Positions 1 to 7,431 of a stretch of DNA of 64,000 nt are shown piece after piece. Origin of the DNA: an uncultured Acetobacteraceae bacterium (GTDB lineage Bacteria > Pseudomonadota > Alphaproteobacteria > Acetobacterales > Acetobacteraceae); NCBI GenBank assembly GCA_943912335.1, contig CALTUD010000012.1:1-64000 (forward strand), written 5' to 3'. Position 1 is the stretch's first letter; every line of letters begins with the position of its first letter. A model generated the notes under the pieces. That model made no database searches and was not told the DNA's origin. It saw only the letters and a list, made by a program, of their open reading frames with translations. Position numbers and translations under genes: made by a program.

Positions 1-996
1 GGCGGGGACCGGTCCGCCCCGAACCGGCGCGCCGGCATCGAGCACGCGTTCGGCGGCATTGGCGACGTTTCCCGCCAGTGCGCCGGCGCGCGTCAGACCG
101 CCCACCAGTTCGAACGAGGCCAGCAACGCGAACAGCACCACGGTGCCGGCGATCGGATCGACGCGCGCGAAGACGAGACCGGTGAGGGCCGCGAGAACGG
201 CCAGGATCGCGAGCTGCTGGCACAGAAAGGAGGCGGCGCCGGCGATGGCGGTGCGGAGGGCCAATCTGTGTTGAAGAGCGAGCAGATCGGCTTCGCGCGC
301 CTGCACGCCGTCCAGCATGCGTCGCTCCGCGTTGAACGCACGCACCTCGCGCAGGCCGGACACGAGATCGAGCACGGCGATGCGCAGGGAAGCGGAAGCG
401 CCGGACAAGGCGCGCGAGTCGTGACTCACCACCCAGCCCGCCAGATAAGGCAGGCCGAACGCGGCCAGGGCCAGAAGCGCGGCCAGCACCACGGCAAGCG
501 CGGGAGACGCCCGCTCGGCCAACAGGAACAGCAGCGGCACGGCGAGCAGCGCGCCGGCGAGCGGCACCATGATGCGGAGATACAGACCGTCCAGCGCTTC
601 CACGTCGCCAACGAGACGCGACAACAGATCGCCGGAGCGACGGAAGCCAAGCCCGCCGGAGGATCGTGCGGCGACGCCACGAAAGAACCACACCCGCAGA
701 TCGGCCAGCGCGCGGAAGGTGGCGTCATGTGTCGCCAGGCGCTCCAGGTAACGCAGGACGACACGGCCGATGCCGAAGGCGCGCAGGAGAAAGGCCGAGG
801 CCAGCACGAGTCCGACGCCCGTCCCTGCCACGGCCGAGCCCGAGGCGGCGAGCAGGCCGAGACCGACCACGAAGGCGAGCAGGGACAGGATCACGCCGAG
901 GGACAGGCCCATCGCATGCGACCGCCAGAGTCCGAGAACACGGAGCACCGGACGGATGCCGGCCTGCCCGGCGCGGCTGGAAGCGAGGTTGTTCAT
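1..996 (-). CDS. cydC: CydC, ABC exporter subunit (3' part outside window)
   Basis: This is the N-terminal 332 codons of the second half-transporter of CydDC. In the family the heterodimer sits in the inner membrane, exports glutathione/cysteine (or handles haem) and is needed to assemble cytochrome bd oxidase. The reading frame stays open to base 1, and the visible part is the membrane domain with repeated hydrophobic stretches; the ATPase domain lies outside. The ATG (994-996) overlaps the cydD stop as ATGA, so the two are translationally coupled. Identity as CydC rests on this order and on the neighbouring CydD; the partial sequence alone would only say ABC exporter membrane domain. Confidence 0.85.
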   Translation of the reverse strand, partial: MNNLASSRAGQAGIRPVLRVLGLWRSHAMGLSLGVILSLLAFVVGLGLLAASGSAVAGTGVGLVLASAFLLRAFGIGRVVLRYLERLATHDATFRALADLRVWFFRGVAARSSGGLGFRRSGDLLSRLVGDVEALDGLYLRIMVPLAGALLAVPLLFLLAERASPALAVVLAALLALAAFGLPYLAGWVVSHDSRALSGASASLRIAVLDLVSGLREVRAFNAERRMLDGVQAREADLLALQHRLALRTAIAGAASFLCQQLAILAVLAALTGLVFARVDPIAGTVVLFALLASFELVGGLTRAGALAGNVANAAERVLDAGAPVRGGPVPA

Positions 997-2774
997 GCGA
1001 CGTGTCCGGCCAGTGTCTGCTGCAGGAGCCTGCCGTTCTGGAGATCGACCCTCCGGCCGGAAAAGGCGTGTGCCGCGGTGGAGTGGCTGGCGAGCAGCAC
1101 GGTTCTGCCGACGGCGAGGCGGCGGAGGCTGTCCAGGATCTCGAGTTCGGTGACCGGATCGAGATGGGCGGTGGGTTCGTCAAGCAGCAGCAACGGCGCG
1201 TTGCGGAGAAAGGCCCGGGCGATGGCGACGCGCTGTGCCTGGCCGCCGGACAGGCCGTAGCCGCCCTCCCCGATCACCGTATCGAGACCGTCCGGCAGGG
1301 TCTGGACGAAGGTGCCGAGCGCCGCGTTGCGGAGGGCGGCATCTAGCTGCTCCGGCGTGGCGTCGGGTTTGGCGAACAGGACATTGTCCCGGATCGACCC
1401 GGAGAACAGCAGCGGGCGCTGTCCGATCCAGGCGGTCATCTCCGACAGGGCTGCCGGAACGATGGTGGTGATGTCGGCCCCGTTCAGGGTGATGCGGCCG
1501 GAGTCGGGGCTGACGAAGCCGAGCAGCAATTCGATCAGGGTGGATTTCCCGCTCCCCGACGGGCCGGCGAGGATCACCGTTTCCTGAGCCGGGATGCGGA
1601 AGGAGACGCCATCGACGGCAGGGCCGCGCGCGGGATCCCAGGCGAAGCTGACATTCTCGAACGCGACGGCCACGCCGTGTGCGGAGACGGTCCGGACGGA
1701 GGGCGCCGGCAGGGTGTCCGGCTCTGACGGCTTCGGGAGGGCGCCGAGCGATTCGGATGCGCCGACCGCCTGCATGCGGTCCTGATAGGCGAGCGCGAAG
1801 GTGCGGAGCGGAGCGAAGAATTCCGGCACCAGGATCAATGCGAACAGGGAGCGTGGCAGCAGCAACTCGCCGAGCCAGGAGCGCGTGGCGCCGCCGTGCA
1901 GCAAGGCGCGGCCGTCAAGAAGCGCGATGGCGACCAGGGCGACGGCAAAGGCGCAATCCAGCGCCGCGGAGGACAGAAAGGCGACGCGCAGCACGCGCAT
2001 GGTGCGCTTGCGGAGTTCCGTCGCGGCGAGGCCGAGGCGAGCGGCCTCGTCATCGGCGCGACCGGCCAGCACGATGGTGGAGATGCCGCGGATGCGGTCG
2101 AGAAAGCGTGCCTGCAAGCGGCCGAGGGCCACGAATTGCTGACGCGACGCGACGGCGGCGCCGATGCCGAACACGGCCTGGGCGAACGGGACGAACAAAC
2201 CGCAGACGAGCAGAACCAGCGCCGCGCTGGGCTGCACCACCGCGACGGCGAACAGAACCGCCGCAGGCGACAGGATGGCGAGTTGTGCGGCCGGTATCCA
2301 GCGGCCGAAGAAGCCTTCCAGCGCCTCGATCCGGTCCACCACGAGGGAGCCGAGCACGCCTGCCGAACCGGTGCGCAGCAGCGCGGGGCCGCTGGCGAGA
2401 ATGGCGCCCAGCGCCTCGCCGCGCAGGCGGCGTCGGGCGGAAGACGCCGCATCGGCAGCGCGCGTTTCCTGCGCGACCTGAAGCGCCATGCGGACCAATG
2501 CCAGCAGGGCGAAACCCAGCAGCGGCCCCCAGGCCGGGCTCATGCGGGCACCGGGAAGTTCGCCCGGTGCGCCGAGGGTCGCCAGGGCATGCGCGAGCAC
2601 GACGGCGATGCACCAGGCCTGGCCGATGGCGAGGCAGGTGACCACGAGGCCGAGCAAGATGGACGGCATCGCCAGTTTGCGGCCGATCCGGCTCTGCTGC
2701 TTGCTCCAGGCGCGAAACGCGGAGCGATCCGGCCGGGCGGAAGCGCCGGGCCGGGCGGCCTTGGATCGGGTCAT
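993..2774 (-). CDS. cydD: CydD, ABC exporter with fused ATPase domain
   Basis: This is a 593-residue half-transporter with an N-terminal membrane domain (hydrophobic segments between about residues 36 and 330) and a C-terminal ATPase. Walker A is GPSGSGKST at 404-412, the signature LSGGQ at 508-512 and Walker B LLLLDEP at 528-534. In the family it pairs with CydC to export thiols needed for cytochrome bd maturation. It begins only 39 nt after the upstream kinase gene on the same strand and overlaps cydC. There is little room for its own promoter, so readthrough from the stress-response genes upstream is likely. Cytochrome bd genes themselves are not in the window. Confidence 0.9.
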   Translation of the reverse strand: MTRSKAARPGASARPDRSAFRAWSKQQSRIGRKLAMPSILLGLVVTCLAIGQAWCIAVVLAHALATLGAPGELPGARMSPAWGPLLGFALLALVRMALQVAQETRAADAASSARRRLRGEALGAILASGPALLRTGSAGVLGSLVVDRIEALEGFFGRWIPAAQLAILSPAAVLFAVAVVQPSAALVLLVCGLFVPFAQAVFGIGAAVASRQQFVALGRLQARFLDRIRGISTIVLAGRADDEAARLGLAATELRKRTMRVLRVAFLSSAALDCAFAVALVAIALLDGRALLHGGATRSWLGELLLPRSLFALILVPEFFAPLRTFALAYQDRMQAVGASESLGALPKPSEPDTLPAPSVRTVSAHGVAVAFENVSFAWDPARGPAVDGVSFRIPAQETVILAGPSGSGKSTLIELLLGFVSPDSGRITLNGADITTIVPAALSEMTAWIGQRPLLFSGSIRDNVLFAKPDATPEQLDAALRNAALGTFVQTLPDGLDTVIGEGGYGLSGGQAQRVAIARAFLRNAPLLLLDEPTAHLDPVTELEILDSLRRLAVGRTVLLASHSTAAHAFSGRRVDLQNGRLLQQTLAGHVA

Positions 2775-2813
2775 CGGTAATGCGGCTCCCGTAGATAACG
2801 ATCGACGGCGGTC

Positions 2814-4568
2814 TCAGGCGGTGGCGTCGGCCTTCGCGGACGCAACAGGTGCCGCGTCGTCGCCATCGGCGTTCTCTGCCTCCGGCTGCAGCGGCACCGT
2901 CAGGGTATAACAGGTCCCTTCGCTGCGCCCATCCTGATCCGGCTCGCCTTCCACCACCTGGAGGGTCGCGCCGAGCTGACGGGCGAAGCCGCGGATGAGC
3001 TGGATGCCGAGCCCGTCGCGGATGCCCGTTTCGGTTTCGGCGCGTCCGGCCGGGATGCCGATCCCGTTATCCTGGATAACCAACGTGGCGATTCCGGGCT
3101 CGTGCTCCGCCAGGGTGACGGACACGAAACCGCTGCGCCCGCCTGGAAAAGCGTATTTGATCGCGTTGCTGACCGCCTCGGTCACCACCAGAGCGAGCGG
3201 CACCGCCTGATCCGTGGACATAACGATTTCGGGCGCCTCGATCTCCAGGCGGATGCGCCGTCCTTCGGTCTCGCCGATGGCCTGGAACAGCTGGCCGCAC
3301 AGCTCCTCTAAAAAAGACTTCATGTTGAGCGTGTGCAGCTCACCTTCGGAATAGAGATGGCGATGCAGCGTCGCGAGGGCGCGCACACGGTCGCGCGCGG
3401 ACGCGAATTCGGCGCGGGCTTCCGGTTGGCGGATTCGGTTGGCCTGGAGGTTGAGCAGGGAGGCGATGATCTGGAGGTTGTTCTTCACCCGGTGATGGAT
3501 CTCCTTGATCAGCAGTTCCTGCTTGATCTCCGCCTTTCTCAGACGCTCCTCGTGCGCGATCACGGACCGGGTGGCTTCGGCGAAGGCGCGGGACAGCTGA
3601 CGCAGTTCGATCGGGGTCGCACGGGACTGCACCGGCGAATAGGCACCGGCCTCGCGCCAGGTCGCGACGGAGCGGGTGACCGTACGCAGCGGCACCACGA
3701 TCAACCGGCTGGCGCCGACCATCACCACGACGAGACCGGCCAGGAGCAGTGCCGCGATCGCGACCACGCGCCACAGGAACAGCGCCAGGGCACGATCCTC
3801 GGCCCGATTGGGCTGGGTGACGACGAGCAGGTCGAGATCGCCGATCACCTTATGCTGGATCGAACGGCCTTCCTTGGCCCGGTCGACGGCGGTGCTGGCA
3901 TGGCCGGCGCTGCTCCAGCCGCAATCGGCGCAGACCGGGATCGGCTGTCCGTGCGGCAGAAGCAGCCACGCATCGGTTTCGCCGCCGCCGGAAGCCGGAC
4001 GCCACAACTCGGCGTCGGACAGTTCGGCCCGGGTCCAGCCGAGCGAGAGATCGGCGGACAGGATCGCGTTCTGTCCGTCGATCGTCGTGGGTACGGAAAG
4101 GCGGAGCACCGGCTGCTGGTCGTCGGCAATTCCCGCCGGCAGCGGCAGGAGATCGGGTTCGTCCCTCGCGCGCGCGGGAACGTCCGGCGCGGACGCGCAG
4201 ATCCGGTGGCGCTCGCCGTCCAGCAGGACGATGTTGCGGAGGGCGGCGGTCTGGAGCTTCACCGTCTGCGTGAGTAGCGCATCGCAACTCTGCGGCTGCT
4301 GCATCTGCGGCTGTTGCGACAGTTCGTGGAGCATATGGCGCGTGTCGGCGACGCGCTGATCGAGCTGGGCCCGGAGGGTCTGCGCGACCACGGCGGCCCG
4401 GCTGGAGCTGGCATCCACCGTCGCCACGTAGGTGTGATAGGCCATGAGGGCGCCGAGAACGCCGACCGGCACCACGGCGAGCAGGATGATCAGAACGAGA
4501 CGCGCACTGACCGTGTCGAACGGACGCAACCAGCGATGTTCGGTCGAGTGGGCCCGTCCAGGGGACAT
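2814..4568 (-). CDS. Membrane sensor histidine kinase, HisKA_2/HWE type (general stress response)
   Basis: This is a 584-residue kinase likely to phosphorylate PhyR. A first membrane helix lies at about residues 22-44, followed by a periplasmic sensor region of about 215 residues, a second helix at about 261-293 and a HAMP-like linker. The phosphoacceptor motif EIHHRVKNNLQ places the histidine at 359. The ATPase domain shows EAVSNAIKYAF and a DNGIGIP box. This HRxKN-type kinase class is the one that feeds PhyR in alphaproteobacteria. The gene starts one base after the nepR stop, and such kinase-nepR adjacency is typical of these loci. The signal sensed cannot be told from sequence. Confidence 0.88.
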   Translation of the reverse strand: MSPGRAHSTEHRWLRPFDTVSARLVLIILLAVVPVGVLGALMAYHTYVATVDASSSRAAVVAQTLRAQLDQRVADTRHMLHELSQQPQMQQPQSCDALLTQTVKLQTAALRNIVLLDGERHRICASAPDVPARARDEPDLLPLPAGIADDQQPVLRLSVPTTIDGQNAILSADLSLGWTRAELSDAELWRPASGGGETDAWLLLPHGQPIPVCADCGWSSAGHASTAVDRAKEGRSIQHKVIGDLDLLVVTQPNRAEDRALALFLWRVVAIAALLLAGLVVVMVGASRLIVVPLRTVTRSVATWREAGAYSPVQSRATPIELRQLSRAFAEATRSVIAHEERLRKAEIKQELLIKEIHHRVKNNLQIIASLLNLQANRIRQPEARAEFASARDRVRALATLHRHLYSEGELHTLNMKSFLEELCGQLFQAIGETEGRRIRLEIEAPEIVMSTDQAVPLALVVTEAVSNAIKYAFPGGRSGFVSVTLAEHEPGIATLVIQDNGIGIPAGRAETETGIRDGLGIQLIRGFARQLGATLQVVEGEPDQDGRSEGTCYTLTVPLQPEAENADGDDAAPVASAKADATA

Positions 4569-4569
4569 G

Positions 4570-4755
4570 TCAGTTCCCGCGATCGTCTTCGATGAGCCGG
4601 AGCAACTCTTCAGGGATGGGTTCGGATGCAGCCTCGTCGAACATTTGGTGCAGACCGCGCTGCAGCCACATGTCGAAGGCGTTTTCGCCTTTCCCCTTTC
4701 TGGGGGAGGTGGATTGCGAACGCCCCTTCGGCGGATCTTCGTTCGCTGACGTCAT
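4570..4755 (-). CDS. nepR: NepR anti-sigma factor
   Basis: This 61-residue protein matches the NepR pattern: a disordered, charged start of about 28 residues, then two predicted helices around DMWLQRGLHQMFDEA and IPEELLRLIEDD. In the family, NepR holds EcfG sigma factors inactive until phosphorylated PhyR, which carries a sigma-like decoy domain, captures it. The gene lies between the EcfG gene and the kinase gene, one base before the latter. A GGAAC-N16-CGTT promoter sits about 45 bases upstream, so NepR is probably induced by the sigma factor it restrains. Recognition rests on the small conserved core plus the locus. Confidence 0.88.
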   Translation of the reverse strand: MTSANEDPPKGRSQSTSPRKGKGENAFDMWLQRGLHQMFDEAASEPIPEELLRLIEDDRGN

Positions 4756-4797
4756 AAGTCCCGACTACTCCAGTTCCGCCAACCCCGACGCAGACAT

Positions 4798-4826
4798 GGG
4801 AACGGGCCCTCGCCGGGCCCGTTCCC
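4798..4826 (-). promoter_or_regulatory. EcfG-type promoter inside a perfect palindrome, upstream of nepR
   Basis: Arms 4798-4809 and 4815-4826 form a perfect 12-bp inverted repeat with a 5-base spacer. Read on the minus strand it holds GGAAC (4825-4821), 16 bases, then CGTT (4804-4801). This matches the EcfG consensus GGAAC-N16/17-CGTT and is placed for transcription of nepR and the kinase gene. By symmetry the plus strand also carries GGAAC (4799-4803) N16 CGTT (4820-4823). It could instead be a hairpin that ends ecfG transcripts, but no T-run follows it in the minus-strand direction. Confidence 0.55.
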
Positions 4827-4887
4827 TTAAAAAGCGCCGAAGGCCCGTAACATTACCCCATGGTGCTGAAAAGCCGCGCCGACATGG

Positions 4888-5478
4888 TCAGGCGGCGCGT
4901 CCGCTGCGTGCGGCGTCGGCGAGACGCGCATCGATGGAACGGCTGAGGGCAGAGGCGCGCGCGGCGATCGCGCGGCCCTCGGCGCTGTCCGGCACCTCGC
5001 CGGTCAGCCAGGCCTCGAGCTGGCGGCGGGCACGGAAGACGCGGCTCTTCGCGGTGCCGACGGCGCAGCCGGTGGCTTCGGCGAGCGATTCGTAGCTCAT
5101 GCCCTGCACCACGACCATGACCAGCGCTTCGCGCTGATCGACCGGAAGACGGTTCATCGCCTTGCCGAGATCCTTGAGCGCCAGACGGTCCTCGTGCGGC
5201 GCCTCGGTGGCGAAGGCGGACGCCGGCACGTCATCGATATCGGTGGTGTCGCGGCGCTTGCGGAGGTTGGAGATGAAGCGGTTGCGCAGGATGCGATGCA
5301 TCCAGGCCGGGAAATTGGTGCCCGGGATGAAGCTGTTCTGCGCCGATAGGGCGTTGCACACGGCATCCTGAACCAGATCCTCGGCAGCGGCCCGGTTGCG
5401 GGTCAGGGCCAGCGCCTGAACGCGCAGCTTCGGGAGGATCGCGATGACCTGGTCGTGGAAGGTGGCGGACATGGGCAT
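4888..5478 (-). CDS. ecfG: ECF sigma factor, EcfG-like (first copy)
   Basis: This is a 196-residue group 4 sigma factor. Region 2 runs from about residue 15 to 80, with AAAEDLVQDAV and the helix PAWMHRILRNRFISNLRKRR. Region 4 is at about 110-165, with LPVDQREALVMVVVQGMSYE and the helix GTAKSRVFRARRQL. Together with the NepR and PhyR genes around it, it is best read as the general-stress-response sigma factor that binds GGAAC/CGTT promoters. A C-terminal tail of about 30 alanine/arginine-rich residues follows region 4. A second, similar sigma gene lies 362 bases upstream on the same strand. Which of the two is the main EcfG cannot be decided from sequence. Confidence 0.85.
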   Translation of the reverse strand: MPMSATFHDQVIAILPKLRVQALALTRNRAAAEDLVQDAVCNALSAQNSFIPGTNFPAWMHRILRNRFISNLRKRRDTTDIDDVPASAFATEAPHEDRLALKDLGKAMNRLPVDQREALVMVVVQGMSYESLAEATGCAVGTAKSRVFRARRQLEAWLTGEVPDSAEGRAIAARASALSRSIDARLADAARSGRAA

Positions 5479-5840
5479 TCACTCCGTAATCTGCCCGAGC
5501 AATGGCCGGCGGGAGCGAAGCGTTGCATCCGCTTGGGACAAACCGCATCACGAAAAAGAGAGTGAACGGCGGAGAATCGAACTTTCCCGATTCGCGCTTT
5601 GTGTTGCTGCGCCGGCTGGCCTGCCCTTTACAGGAACCGTTGCTTCCGCAACCGTGCGGCGGCGGAACCGACGTCCCGCCCCTGCGTGTTGCACGCGCCA
5701 TCGCGAGGGTGCCATGACGTCGCCGGTACGGACGACGTCCTGCCGATCTCGGCGCCGGTTCGCAGCCAGGACGACAACGCGTTTTGAACGGTCGGAAACA
5801 GGGAGGCCGGAAGATGATGATCGAGATCGGGACCGCGCCC
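5479..5840. other. Gap between the two sigma genes, no gene seen
   Basis: This 362-base stretch holds the leader of the first sigma gene. I find no convincing coding sequence, RNA gene or EcfG-type promoter in the minus-strand direction. GGAACCG occurs twice on the plus strand (5633-5639 and 5664-5670), with a small inverted repeat GTTGC/GCAAC between, but neither copy has a CGTT at the right distance. Confidence 0.5.
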
Positions 5841-6434
5841 TCATTCCTGTTCCGGCAGGGGGCCCATGTGGCGGGCGAGCTGACTTCTGGCGCGCGACAC
5901 CCGCGCCTTCATCGTTCCGGTGGGCACGCCGCAGATCGCCGCGGCTTCCTCGTGCGACAGTTCCTGCGCGCCGACGAGCACCAGCGCCTCGCGCAGAAGC
6001 GGCGGCAGCGTCCACAGCATGCGCTGCAGATCGTTGAGGTCGCTGCGGCGATGCGCTTCCGGCGCCTGCGCTTCGGTGGCGGCGGTTTGTTCGCCCAGCA
6101 TGCGGGTCTCGCGCTTGCGGCGCCGGATCTGCTCGTAGAACCCGTTGCGCTGGATGGTGAACAGCCAGGCCTTCAGGTTGGTGCCGGGCTGAAAGGATTC
6201 GAGCCCGGCCAGCGCGCGCACCACCGTGTCCTGCACCAGATCATCGGCGGCGGTGGCGTCGCGGGTCAGGAAGCGTGCGAAAGCGCGCAGATCCGGCAAC
6301 AGCGCCGTCATCTGCCGACGCAGTTCTCCACCCGCTCCCTGCCCGGTCCGGCGACCGTCGGGAGCGGGTGTTCCGCCATCCGCCGCGTTCGGGATTCGCG
6401 CGCCGGGGGTTTTCGCGTTAGCCGGATCGTCCAA
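5841..6434 (-). CDS. ECF sigma factor, EcfG-like (second copy)
   Basis: This is a second group 4 sigma factor. Region 2 shows AAADDLVQDTVVRAL and KAWLFTIQRNGFYEQIRRRK; region 4 shows LPPLLREALVLVGAQELSHE and GTMKARVSRARSQLARHM. It diverges from phyR. The start is uncertain: the only in-frame start codons are TTG at 6434, ATG at 6311 (which would cut into the start of region 2) and an ATG at 6518 that would overlap phyR. TTG is chosen because the segment GELRRQ just before 6311 looks like part of region 2. It may compete with or replace the first copy for NepR and for GGAAC/CGTT promoters. Confidence 0.8.
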   Translation of the reverse strand: MDDPANAKTPGARIPNAADGGTPAPDGRRTGQGAGGELRRQMTALLPDLRAFARFLTRDATAADDLVQDTVVRALAGLESFQPGTNLKAWLFTIQRNGFYEQIRRRKRETRMLGEQTAATEAQAPEAHRRSDLNDLQRMLWTLPPLLREALVLVGAQELSHEEAAAICGVPTGTMKARVSRARSQLARHMGPLPEQE

Positions 6435-6469
6435 CGAATATCCCGTTCCTATCCAGAGAGAGACGCCTG

Positions 6470-7213
6470 ATGGCCAGCACGCGGCGCGACGACCTACTCC
6501 GCGCCCTTCCTTATGCACGTCGTTATGCGCGTGCCCTCACCGGAAGCCAACCACGCGGCGATCTGCTGGTGGCGGAAAGCCTGCGCGAGATGCTGGCGGC
6601 GACCGACAACACCATGATGCCGCGCTACGGGCTGTATCACTGGGTGACGCGTCGTTTCGATGCGGGCATCTCCACCCTGCCCTCCCTGGTCGGCGGCCTG
6701 TCCAACAAGCAGCGTCAGCTTCTGCTGCTGACGGCGCTGGAGGAGGTCACGATCGAGGATGCGGCGGGGATCGTGTCGCTGCCACTGACCGATGCGCAGA
6801 GCCAGCTGGGCGATGCCCGCGAGCGCCTGCGCGCCTCCGCTGCGACCGACGTCCTCATCATCGAGGACGAGCCGATCATCGCGATGGACATCGAGGAGCT
6901 GGTGGAAGGCTGCGGCCACAAGGTGGTCGGCGTGGCCTCCACCGAGGCCGACGCGGTGCGTCTAGCGCAAGCGACCAAGCCGGGACTGATCCTGGCCGAC
7001 ATCAATCTCGGCCTGGGCGGCGACGGCACCTCGGCGGTGAGCCGCATCCTGAAGCACCACTACGCACCGGTGATCTTCGTGACGGCCTATCCCGAGCGGC
7101 TGCTGACGGGCGAGGCGGTGGAGCCCGCCTTCGTGATCACCAAGCCGTTCGAGCCGCTGACGCTGGCGATCGCCACCTATCAGGCGGTCAGCGGCGGCGT
7201 GGATCTGCGCTAG
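6470..7213 (+). CDS. phyR: PhyR, stress response regulator with sigma-like decoy domain
   Basis: This is a 247-residue protein with an N-terminal sigma-factor-like domain (residues about 1-120) and a C-terminal receiver domain (about 126-245). The receiver has the acidic pair E132-D133, the phosphoacceptor D177 in LADINLG, T205 and K225. When phosphorylated by a HisKA_2/HWE-type kinase, PhyR binds NepR and frees EcfG. The gene is divergent from the second sigma gene, and the start codon follows AGAGAGACGCC. No clear GGAAC/CGTT promoter was found in its own upstream region. Confidence 0.93.
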   Translation: MASTRRDDLLRALPYARRYARALTGSQPRGDLLVAESLREMLAATDNTMMPRYGLYHWVTRRFDAGISTLPSLVGGLSNKQRQLLLLTALEEVTIEDAAGIVSLPLTDAQSQLGDARERLRASAATDVLIIEDEPIIAMDIEELVEGCGHKVVGVASTEADAVRLAQATKPGLILADINLGLGGDGTSAVSRILKHHYAPVIFVTAYPERLLTGEAVEPAFVITKPFEPLTLAIATYQAVSGGVDLR

Positions 7214-7235
7214 CGATCCATCCAACCCGGTGCTT

Positions 7236-7267
7236 CCGAGGGGAACCCCGCCCCTCGGCCTCACGTT
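7236..7267 (+). promoter_or_regulatory. EcfG-type promoter upstream of glgE
   Basis: GGAAC at 7242-7246, 17 bases, then CGTT at 7264-7267 matches the general-stress-response consensus. Transcription would start near 7275, leaving a leader of about 155 bases before glgE. The -35 end overlaps an 8-bp hairpin (CCGAGGGG 7236-7243, CCCCTCGG 7251-7258) that could end phyR transcripts, although no T-run follows. No other recognisable promoter lies between phyR and glgE. Confidence 0.5.
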
Positions 7268-7431
7268 CGGTTCAACCGAAGCCCCCGCCCGTCACGATCC
7301 CTGAGCGGACGGGCGGACCGGCGCCGACGGAATCGATCGTGGCGTGCGCCGCGGCCGTTTCGTCGCGGGCATGAGCCGGCCGGCAACCGTCGGCCGTGTT
7401 TTGCGGAACAGACATTATCGGGGGTCGGCAG

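Noticed and set aside
268..1346. Long plus-strand reading frames opposite cydC/cydD (and similar long antisense frames elsewhere)
   Set aside because: They are by-products of GC-rich codon use on the other strand; their proteins are low-complexity Arg/Gly/His-rich with no family likeness.
4798..4826. Palindrome read as a rho-independent terminator of the first sigma gene
   Set aside because: The T-run is on the wrong side for minus-strand transcripts; the promoter reading explains the sequence better, although termination is not excluded.
5565..5587. GGAAA-N14-CGTT on the minus strand upstream of the first sigma gene
   Set aside because: The -35 element differs from GGAAC and the spacer is two or three bases too short for an EcfG promoter.
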